A DNA stretch of 12,363 nucleotides from Solobacterium sp. (GTDB lineage: Bacteria > Bacillota_I > Bacilli_A > Erysipelotrichales > Erysipelotrichaceae). How positions within the stretch are numbered: the first letter of the stretch is position 1; every line of letters starts with the position of its first letter. The stretch spans positions 1 through 12,363 of the forward strand of contig JAEEPV010000348.1 in the NCBI GenBank assembly GCA_016284975.1. Reading direction: 5' to 3'. Below the pieces are notes generated by a model. The model was given only the letters and a program-made list of their open reading frames with translations, did no database searches and was not told where the DNA came from. Below are positions 7,501-12,363 of this stretch, one piece after another. The translations under genes and the position numbers were made by a program.

Positions 7501-7726
7501 CAATGAAAACAGTGAAGATATACCCGATGCGATCCGTCAGGGACATCTTGCATACGTGATCAATACACAGGATCCCGGAAATATGTCGGAGGCCAGCGAT
7601 GGCGCCAAGATCCGCCGGCTGGCAACCGAATATAATGTGACGATTTTTACGTCACTGGATACGGTGTCCGTACTGCTCGATGTACTGGAAGAAACAACAC
7701 TGACGATTTCGACGATTGACGCATAA
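4553..7726 (+). CDS. carB: Carbamoyl phosphate synthetase, large (synthetase) chain
   Basis: The enzyme makes carbamoyl phosphate from bicarbonate, ammonia (normally from the CarA glutaminase) and two ATP; the product feeds pyrimidines and arginine. The length, 1057 residues, is normal. The two homologous halves are clear: IGSGPIVIGQAAEFDY near residue 13 and IGAGPIRIGQGVEFDY near 552. Each half has an ATP-grasp glycine loop (RPAFTLGGTGGG at 169-180; RPSFVLGGRA near 702) and the metal-site strands IEVNPRVSRSS and IEVNPRSSRT. An MGS-like allosteric domain runs from about 930 to the end. The ATG at 4553 follows AAGGGG and gives the usual MAKRTDIKKILIIG start; an in-frame upstream codon at 4532 lies inside pyrC. 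The unusual point is that no carA precedes it, or occurs anywhere in the window. Confidence 0.98.
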   Translation: MAKRTDIKKILIIGSGPIVIGQAAEFDYAGTQACLALKEEGYQVILCNSNPATIMTDTSIADKVYMEPLTLEYIAKILRYERPDAIVPGIGGQTGLNLAMQLEKKGILKECETELLGTSSESIERAEDRELFKEMCESIGEPVIPSEITYSIEEAKKAAKEIGYPVVLRPAFTLGGTGGGFANNEEELVEIGINAFRLSPVHQVLIEKSVKGYKEIEFEVMRDSNDHAITICGMENVDPVGVHTGDSIVVAPILSLNEHDLKMLNDSAIRIIRELKIEGGCNVQFALNPESSEYYLIEVNPRVSRSSALASKASGYPIARVTAKIAVGMCLEEIPVAGGTAAIEPSLDYLVAKFPRFPFDKFPLAPNVLGTQMKATGEVMGIGSTLEECFLKSVRSLETGVCHFHAEKFDDYSDEQLKEYLQEFRADGIFAVAELLRRKESVENLYKLTMITPLFLECIKKIVDFEAVLKDHSNDIETLKNAKVMGFSDRAIAKLWNMDEISIYRLRKEHNIVPVFRMVDTLHTGTYIAYLYSSYTGENQSRLSDRKKVIVIGAGPIRIGQGVEFDYSSVHAVQTIRRSGYEAIIINNNPETVSTDYTTADKLYFEPLTTEDVMAIIDFESPEGVICSLGGQTAINLAQPLMERGVKLIGTDCAAIERAENRDLFEKVLQELNIPQPQGKAVMSIEEGVQAAREIGFPVLVRPSFVLGGRAMQIVSGEDHLRTYLKSAFDVDVNKPVLVDHYIQGKELEVDAICDGVNVFVPGIMELVERTGIHSGDSISVYPTFSVSDKVKGIILQYAKKLGLGIGIIGLYNIQFIVDHNENVYIIEVNPRSSRTVPFLSKATGYSLADIATEVILGKSLKEQGIFELYPEEKKRHYVKVPVFSFNKIKGLDAYLSPEMKSTGEAIGYDDKLNRALYKALQAGGMHLQNYGTIFVTVADKDKNESLPLIRRFYNLGFNIQATPGTAAFLKENGIRTHVLHKINENSEDIPDAIRQGHLAYVINTQDPGNMSEASDGAKIRRLATEYNVTIFTSLDTVSVLLDVLEETTLTISTIDA

Positions 7727-7732
7727 AACTAT

Positions 7733-8467
7733 ATGAAACAAAAACGACTGAAAATTGAATCAAACCGGAGTCTGAACGAGACGGTTTATGAAATGAAGCT
7801 GTCCGGAATCTGCGGCGCAGCGATCCGGCCGGGACAGTTTGTAAACCTTAAGCTGGATGGCTTGTTTCTGAGAAGACCGATTTCGGTATGTGATGCGGAG
7901 GGAGATCTTCTGACACTGGTATACCGCACGGTCGGCAAAGGAACCGATCAGATGAGCAGGATGAAGACGGGCGAAGTGATCGATACGCTGCTGGAACTTG
8001 GCAACGGGTATGATCTTTCCGCCGCAGGAAAACAGCCGCTGCTGCTCGGCGGTGGTGTCGGTGTGCCGCCGCTCTATGCGCTGGCAAAAAATCTGATCGA
8101 GTCCGGAAAGGAAGTCACCGCCATACTTGGATTTAATACCGCTTCTGATGTGTTCTATGAAAACGAATTTCGGACACTGGGCGCAAAGGTTATTGTGACA
8201 ACGGCAGACGGCAGTTACGGTACTAAGGGATTTGTGACAGACGCAATGCCGGAAACATCTTCCTTCTTTTATGCCTGCGGACCGATGCCGATGTTAAAAG
8301 CGGTTTATCACAAGACGAACGGCCTTGGTCAGTTCAGTCTGGAAGAGCGTATGGGATGCGGATTTGGCGCATGCATGGGCTGTTCGATTCTGACCAGAAA
8401 CGGGACAAAGCGTGTATGCAAAGAAGGACCGGTATTCTATAAGGAGGATCTCGCATGGAACGATTAA
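7733..8467 (+). CDS. pyrK: Dihydroorotate dehydrogenase B, FAD/2Fe-2S electron-transfer subunit
   Basis: PyrK passes electrons from the FMN of PyrD through a 2Fe-2S centre and FAD to NAD+. The 244 residues show the flavin-binding RRPISVCD (47-54), the pyridine-nucleotide loop LLGGGVGVPPLYALA (104-118), the ACGPMPML motif (181-188) and four iron-sulfur cysteines: Cys209, Cys214, Cys217 and Cys229. The start at 7733 matches the family opening (MKQKRLKIESN), but the six bases after carB and the upstream region hold no recognisable ribosome site. Translation probably depends on coupling to carB. The 3' end overlaps pyrD by 13 bases, fitting equimolar production of the two subunits. Confidence 0.97.
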   Translation: MKQKRLKIESNRSLNETVYEMKLSGICGAAIRPGQFVNLKLDGLFLRRPISVCDAEGDLLTLVYRTVGKGTDQMSRMKTGEVIDTLLELGNGYDLSAAGKQPLLLGGGVGVPPLYALAKNLIESGKEVTAILGFNTASDVFYENEFRTLGAKVIVTTADGSYGTKGFVTDAMPETSSFFYACGPMPMLKAVYHKTNGLGQFSLEERMGCGFGACMGCSILTRNGTKRVCKEGPVFYKEDLAWND

Positions 8468-9372
8468 CAACAGAGCTGTGCGGGATCACACTGGATAATC
8501 CCGTCATACCCGCTTCCGGTACATTCGGATACGGTTATGAATTTGCCGAACTGTATGATATCAACCTGCTCGGAACATTTTCCTTCAAGGGAACAACCCG
8601 TGATCCCCGGTTTGGAAATCCAACCCCGCGTATTGCGGAGTGCCCGGGTGGAATGCTGAATGCAGTAGGTCTGCAGAATCCCGGAGTGGAAAAGGTAATC
8701 CGTGAAGAACTGCCAAAACTGAAAAAAGTCTTTCATAAACCGGTCATGGCAAATATCAGCGGATTTTCGGTGGAAGACTATGTCGAAACTGCGAGCCGTC
8801 TCGACCAGCAGGAACAGGTCGGCTGGCTTGAAATCAATATCAGCTGTCCGAATGTTCATGGAGGAGGAATGAGTTTCGGTACGGATCCCGCCCAGGCTTA
8901 TGAAGTGATCCATGCGGTCAAAGCGAATACGCAGAAACCGCTGATCGCAAAGCTCTCTCCCAATGTTACGGATATTGCTGCGATTGCCAGATCATGCGAA
9001 AAAGCCGGTGCCGATGCGATCAGTCTCATCAATACGATTCTTGGGATGCGGATCGATCTGAACCGGAGAAGGCCGTTACTGGCAAATCAGACCGGCGGTC
9101 TGTCCGGTCCCGCGGTATTCCCGGTGGCGGTACGCATGGTGTATCAGACCGCAAAAGCCGTATCGATTCCGGTCATCGGAATGGGCGGCATTACAACTGC
9201 GGAGGATGTCATCGAGATGATGATGGCAGGCGCTGTGGCAGTGGAAGTCGGTGCGGCAAATCTTGTCGATCCGTATGCATGCAAAACTATTATTGAGCAG
9301 CTTCCGGAGGTGATGGATCGGTATCATATCGATTCCCTTCGGGATATTATCGGAATAGCCGGAAAGGAGTAA
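8455..9372 (+). CDS. pyrD: Dihydroorotate dehydrogenase B (NAD+), catalytic subunit
   Basis: This is a class 1B enzyme that oxidises dihydroorotate to orotate on FMN and forms a heterotetramer with PyrK. It has 305 residues, normal for the class. Visible marks are NPVIPASGTFGYG (15-27), the FKGTT segment (44-48), NAVGLQNPG (69-77), and the catalytic loop EINISCPNVHGGG with Cys131 as the active base; cysteine there is typical of class 1 enzymes. NTILGM (193-198) and the phosphate-binding IGMGGI (241-246) follow. AAGGAGG inside pyrK lies seven bases before the ATG and fixes the start. It overlaps pyrK by 13 bases and precedes pyrF by 7. Confidence 0.98.
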   Translation: MERLTTELCGITLDNPVIPASGTFGYGYEFAELYDINLLGTFSFKGTTRDPRFGNPTPRIAECPGGMLNAVGLQNPGVEKVIREELPKLKKVFHKPVMANISGFSVEDYVETASRLDQQEQVGWLEINISCPNVHGGGMSFGTDPAQAYEVIHAVKANTQKPLIAKLSPNVTDIAAIARSCEKAGADAISLINTILGMRIDLNRRRPLLANQTGGLSGPAVFPVAVRMVYQTAKAVSIPVIGMGGITTAEDVIEMMMAGAVAVEVGAANLVDPYACKTIIEQLPEVMDRYHIDSLRDIIGIAGKE

Positions 9373-9379
9373 CAATACC

Positions 9380-10081
9380 ATGGCAAAAGATGTAATTATT
9401 GCCTGCGATTTTGCACAGGAAGCAGAAACGATGGCTTTCCTGGAACAGTTTCAGGAAGAAAAGCCGTTTGTAAAAATTGGTATGGAACTGTTCTATGCCT
9501 GCGGGCCGGAGATCGTGAAGAAAATCAAGAAAAGAGGCCATCCGATCTTTCTGGATCTGAAACTGCACGACATTCCGAATACCGTTAAGAAAACCATGGC
9601 GGTGCTTTCCGCGCTGGATGTGGATATCTGTAATCTTCATGCGGCAGGTACTTCTGCAATGATGAAAGCAGCACTGGAAGGTCTTACCAGAAGCGATGGC
9701 ACAAGACCGTTGCTGATTGCAGTGACACAGCTGACCTCAACGGATCAGGAAGCGCTGGAACAGGAACTGCTGATCAATGAACCAATCGATCAGGTTGTCA
9801 TGCATTATGCATTAAATGCCAAAAATGCAGGCCTTGACGGAGTGGTGTGCTCCCCGCTGGAAGCAGCGAAAGTTCATGCAGCCTGCGGAACAGACTTCCT
9901 GACAGTAACACCGGGTGTCCGTTTTGCGGACAGCGCAAAAGATGATCAGAAACGGATCATGACACCGGCGAAGGCAAGAGAGGCGGGTTCCGATTATATC
10001 GTTGTCGGCAGGCCGATCACACAGGCTTCGGATCCGGTTGCCGCGTACCGCAGGTGTGCGGCGGAATTTCTTGGAAAGTAA
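9380..10081 (+). CDS. pyrF: Orotidine 5'-phosphate decarboxylase
   Basis: It catalyses the last step to UMP, decarboxylating OMP without a cofactor. The 233-residue TIM barrel has VIIACDFA at the first strand, KIGMELFYACGP (32-43), and the catalytic D-x-K-x-x-D array in FLDLKLHDIPNT (Asp59, Lys61, Asp64). Later come LLIAVTQLTS, the VTPGVR phosphate-side loop and VGRPITQASDP near the C-terminus, which closes the phosphate site. AAAGGAG at 9363-9369 serves as its ribosome site. Unlike the other junctions in the operon, 60 bases separate it from the next gene. Confidence 0.98.
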   Translation: MAKDVIIACDFAQEAETMAFLEQFQEEKPFVKIGMELFYACGPEIVKKIKKRGHPIFLDLKLHDIPNTVKKTMAVLSALDVDICNLHAAGTSAMMKAALEGLTRSDGTRPLLIAVTQLTSTDQEALEQELLINEPIDQVVMHYALNAKNAGLDGVVCSPLEAAKVHAACGTDFLTVTPGVRFADSAKDDQKRIMTPAKAREAGSDYIVVGRPITQASDPVAAYRRCAAEFLGK

Positions 10082-10086
10082 TCGAA

Positions 10087-10126
10087 CTGCCGCAGATGGC
10101 AGAAACATAGACTGCAGAGCAGCAGT
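10087..10126 (+). other. Two adjacent short stem-loops in the pyrF-pyrE spacer
   Basis: CTGCC (10087-10091) can pair with GGCAG (10098-10102) around a 6-base loop, and ACTGC (10111-10115) with GCAGT (10122-10126) around another 6-base loop. No T tract follows, so they are not intrinsic terminators. They fill most of the only long spacer in the operon. Roles in mRNA processing, stability or pyrE translation are possible but unproven; 5-bp stems can occur by chance. Confidence 0.35.
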
Positions 10127-10141
10127 AAGGAGAAAAGAATC

Positions 10142-10786
10142 ATGGAACTGAAACAGAAAATTGCAGAAGACCTTCTTTCAATCCAGGCAGTATTCTTCCG
10201 GCCGGATGAACCGTTTACCTGGGCGAGCGGAATCAAAAGCCCGGTATACTGCGACAACCGTCTGACACTGACTGCGCCGCAGGTACGCAATGATGTGGAG
10301 GAAGGACTGGCGGAACTGATTCGTACATACTATCCGGAAGCGGAAGTACTGATGGGAACCTCTACCGCAGGAATCGCGCATGCGGCGATCACTGCACATC
10401 TGATGGGATTACCGATGGGATATGTCCGCAGCGGCTCCAAGGATCATGGACGGAAAAATCAGATCGAAGGAAAGCTGGAAAAAGGGCAGAAGGTCGTTGT
10501 CGTGGAAGACCTGATTTCAACCGGAGGAAGTGTAATTGAGGTAGTCAATGTACTGCGGGAAGCAGGGGCGGATGTACTTGGAGTCGTATCAATCTTTACC
10601 TATGGCATGAAGAAAGGTCTGGAGCGGCTGGAAGAAGCCAATGTGATCAACCATTCCCTGACTGACTTTGACTGTATTGCTGAGGTTGCGGCAAAAACGG
10701 GATATATCAAAGAATCCGATGTAAAACGTCTGATCGCATTCCGAAACAATCCTTCGGATGAATCCTGGATTGGAGAAAACCAATGA
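10142..10786 (+). CDS. pyrE: Orotate phosphoribosyltransferase
   Basis: It joins orotate to PRPP to give OMP, the fifth step of the pathway. The 214-residue protein shows [16 protein letters not shown] (25-40), which contacts orotate, the mobile catalytic loop [12 protein letters not shown] (99-110), and the type I PRPP-binding signature [13 protein letters not shown] (118-130) with the acidic pair Glu122-Asp123. The ATG at 10142 follows AAGGAG (10127-10132), a good site after the structured spacer. Its TGA overlaps the pyrB ATG as ATGA, so the two are likely translationally coupled. Confidence 0.98.
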   Translation: MELKQKIAEDLLSIQAVFFRPDEPFTWASGIKSPVYCDNRLTLTAPQVRNDVEEGLAELIRTYYPEAEVLMGTSTAGIAHAAITAHLMGLPMGYVRSGSKDHGRKNQIEGKLEKGQKVVVVEDLISTGGSVIEVVNVLREAGADVLGVVSIFTYGMKKGLERLEEANVINHSLTDFDCIAEVAAKTGYIKESDVKRLIAFRNNPSDESWIGENQ

Positions 10787-11706
10787 GAAGCATTATTGAT
10801 GTCATGGATCTTTCGGTTGAAGAACTGGATGAGCTGATTGCCTCTGCCGAGGACATCATCGAAGATCCGGACAAATATGCAGAAGTCTGCCGCAGGAAAA
10901 AACTGGGAACTCTGTTTTTCGAGCCTTCCACCAGAACACGGATGAGTTTTGAAGCGGCGATGTATGAACTGGGCGGGCATGTCATTTCAATGTCAGAGGC
11001 AGGTTCTTCCAGTGCCGCAAAGGGAGAATCTGTTGCCGATACGATCAAGACGGTCAGCAACTATGTCGATATCATTGCCATGCGTCATCCCAAAGAGGGT
11101 GCGGCTCTGGTTGCGGCGAGAAATGCCTCGGTACCGGTGATCAATGCCGGCGATGGCGGACACTGCCACCCGACTCAGACACTGGCGGATCTTTTGACGA
11201 TCCATCGGGAGAAAGGTTCGTTTGAGAATCTTACGATCGGTTTATGCGGTGATCTGAAATTCGGACGTACGGTACATTCTCTCTGTACGGCGATGTCACG
11301 CTATGCGGGGACGAAATTCGTGCTGATCTCACCGGAAGAACTGAAGCTTCCGAGTTATGTGAAAAAGGGAGTGCTCAGGAAAAAGGATATTCCTTATACC
11401 CAGACGACGGATCTGGAAGGCTCGCTGAAGGATCTTGATATTCTGTACATGACACGGATTCAGCGGGAACGGTTCTTCAGTGAAGAAGAATATCTGCGGT
11501 TGAAAGACAGTTATATCCTGACGGAAGAAAAAATGAAGCTGGCACCGGAAAAGATGATCGTCATGCATCCGCTGCCGCGGGTGAATGAAATCTCGGTTTC
11601 GGTGGATGAAGATCCGCGTGCATGTTATTTCAAACAGGTGCTGAATGGTAAATACATGCGCATGGCTTTGATCATTAAGCTTCTGAAGGAGGCAGGAAGA
11701 CTATGA
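10783..11706 (+). CDS. pyrB: Aspartate carbamoyltransferase, catalytic chain
   Basis: It condenses carbamoyl phosphate and aspartate to carbamoylaspartate, the committed step. The 307 residues carry the carbamoyl-phosphate signature [13 protein letters not shown] (45-57, STRTR at 49-53), the neighbour-subunit loop SSAAKGES with Lys80 equivalent to the E. coli loop lysine, [12 protein letters not shown] (121-132) and HPLPRVNEI (262-270). It overlaps pyrE and pyrI by 4 bases each. Placement next to pyrI implies a dodecameric, allosterically controlled holoenzyme rather than the unregulated catalytic trimer of Bacillus subtilis. Having pyrBI at the distal end of the operon differs from the B. 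subtilis order, where pyrB comes early. Confidence 0.98.
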   Translation: MRSIIDVMDLSVEELDELIASAEDIIEDPDKYAEVCRRKKLGTLFFEPSTRTRMSFEAAMYELGGHVISMSEAGSSSAAKGESVADTIKTVSNYVDIIAMRHPKEGAALVAARNASVPVINAGDGGHCHPTQTLADLLTIHREKGSFENLTIGLCGDLKFGRTVHSLCTAMSRYAGTKFVLISPEELKLPSYVKKGVLRKKDIPYTQTTDLEGSLKDLDILYMTRIQRERFFSEEEYLRLKDSYILTEEKMKLAPEKMIVMHPLPRVNEISVSVDEDPRACYFKQVLNGKYMRMALIIKLLKEAGRL

Positions 11707-12110
11707 ATATCGACAGTATTCAGAATGGTGTTGTAATTGACCATATTTCAGCCGGCAAGGGAATGGAACTGGTGCGTCTTCTTGGTCTCGATACAAGCGA
11801 TCTCTCGGTTGCGATTATCAAGAATGTACACAGTGAAAAGCTTGGGAAAAAGGATATCATCAAGGTTGATGCGGATGTTCCGTTTAATCTGGATATCATC
11901 GGGTTTGTTGATCCGGAAGCGACGGTTAATGTGATTCGGAACGGCGTGCTTGTGGAAAAGAAGAAGCTTACAAGGCCAAAGATATTAAAAGGGGTCATTC
12001 ACTGTAAAAATCCCCGCTGCATCACACAGGTAGAACAGGAACTGGGACATGAGTTCCGACTGACCGATGACGGGTATCGATGTGTCTATTGTGAGGCAAA
12101 AGCAGGTTAA
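11703..12110 (+). CDS. pyrI: Aspartate carbamoyltransferase, regulatory chain
   Basis: PyrI binds nucleotide effectors (CTP/UTP inhibition and ATP activation in E. coli) and links catalytic trimers through a zinc domain. The 135-residue product is somewhat shorter than the 153-residue E. coli chain, mostly at the N-terminus. The nucleotide-binding domain includes [13 protein letters not shown] (8-20), the region that in E. coli contacts nucleotides. The zinc ligands are Cys101, Cys106, Cys127 and Cys130 (C-x4-C-x20-C-x2-C). AAGGAGG lies inside the pyrB end, and the ATG overlaps the pyrB stop. Effector response cannot be judged from sequence, since it varies between PyrI proteins. A strong terminator begins 9 bases after the stop. 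Confidence 0.97.
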   Translation: MNIDSIQNGVVIDHISAGKGMELVRLLGLDTSDLSVAIIKNVHSEKLGKKDIIKVDADVPFNLDIIGFVDPEATVNVIRNGVLVEKKKLTRPKILKGVIHCKNPRCITQVEQELGHEFRLTDDGYRCVYCEAKAG

Positions 12111-12119
12111 TGAGGCGGG

Positions 12120-12150
12120 ACAGCTCTGCGCAGAGTGCAGGGCTGTTTTT
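12120..12150 (+). terminator. Intrinsic terminator of the pyr operon
   Basis: ACAGCTCTGCG (12120-12130) pairs with TGCAGGGCTGT (12136-12146), 11 bp with two G-U pairs, around the loop CAGAG. A run of five T (12146-12150) follows directly. Strong GC-rich stem plus T tract nine bases after pyrI marks the operon end. From here to the promoter at 12221 I see no gene or clear structure. Confidence 0.9.
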
Positions 12151-12220
12151 CAGTTCAGAGATGGAAAGCAGCGATTCAGAAACCGAAGATAGCTGCAGGA
12201 TAATCCGTCAACGATCCAGT

Positions 12221-12249
12221 TTGTAAAATGAGCTTCCAATTGTTATAAA
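12221..12249 (+). promoter_or_regulatory. Strong sigma-A promoter for the right-edge gene
   Basis: TTGTAA (12221-12226) and TATAAA (12244-12249) are 17 bases apart, with an extended -10 TG at 12241-12242. The surroundings are AT-rich. It lies between the pyr terminator and the ATG at 12279, so the downstream gene is transcribed separately from the pyr operon. Confidence 0.65.
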
Positions 12250-12278
12250 ATAAATATTTGGAAAGAGGAGATTTGATT

Positions 12279-12363
12279 ATGAAACCTTCCACAAACATAT
12301 TGTTAACCTCATTATCCCCACAGGGAGACCGAAAGTCTCATCGTTATTTCTTTTTTGAAAACA
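12279..12363 (+). CDS. 5' end of an unidentified gene, cut by the window edge
   Basis: An ATG eight bases after AGAGGAG (12264-12270) opens a frame that stays open to the window edge, 28 codons. The visible start is MKPSTNILLTSLSP, then polar residues, then HRYFFFEN. NILLTSL looks like a first beta strand of a Rossmann-type domain with no signal peptide. The general shape recalls N-termini of CARF-containing, TM1812/Csx-type CRISPR-associated proteins, which often open with a short ILLT/LISFLG strand and a later R-Y-x-F/Y segment; it also recalls other Rossmann-fold openings. This is only a weak resemblance from 28 residues and I do not assign a function. Base composition is more AT-rich than in the pyr genes. 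Confidence 0.7.
   Translation, partial: MKPSTNILLTSLSPQGDRKSHRYFFFEN

Noticed and set aside
1..12363. CRISPR array, tRNA, rRNA, insertion sequence or att site
   Set aside because: No spaced direct repeats, cloverleaf, transposase or target-site duplication was seen on either strand.

Overview
The window is chromosomal DNA of a low-to-mid GC Firmicute (Bacillota), plausibly an Erysipelotrichia- or Clostridia-like gut anaerobe. The pointers are strong AGGAGG-type ribosome sites, the PyrK plus class 1B PyrD pair, a lipobox lipoprotein, and an aspartate carbamoyltransferase with a separate regulatory chain. I cannot fix the genus from sequence alone.

Layout. Positions 1-1048 hold the 3' part of a tandem flavodoxin-fold oxidoreductase whose true start lies left of the window. 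It is followed by a small Api92/DUF1281-like protein (1061-1540) and an unrecognised lipoprotein (1591-2649). A methylated-DNA-protein cysteine methyltransferase gene (2625-3140 or 3173) lies on the minus strand and overlaps the lipoprotein gene tail to tail. A near-perfect palindrome inside that gene's 3' end probably terminates the plus-strand transcript.

Positions 3206-12150 are one plus-strand pyrimidine-synthesis operon: promoter, leader with an intrinsic attenuator, then pyrC-carB-pyrK-pyrD-pyrF-pyrE-pyrB-pyrI, closed by a strong intrinsic terminator. Genes are spaced by 1, 6, -13, 7, 60, -4 and -4 bases. Together they encode carbamoyl phosphate synthetase (large chain), ATCase (catalytic and regulatory chains), dihydroorotase, the NAD-linked dihydroorotate dehydrogenase pair, OPRTase and OMP decarboxylase. 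That is every step to UMP except the glutaminase chain CarA, which is absent: pyrC abuts carB with one base between them. PyrR and a uracil transporter are also absent from the window.

After the terminator the DNA becomes more AT-rich. A good promoter and ribosome site start a new gene at 12279, of which only 28 codons are visible.

The window is mainly an ordinary biosynthetic region. The points worth a second look are the missing carA, the dihydroorotase lacking its usual N-terminal segment, a leader attenuator with no clear PyrR box, a structured pyrF-pyrE spacer, the palindrome in the ogt tail, and the unidentified gene at the right edge.
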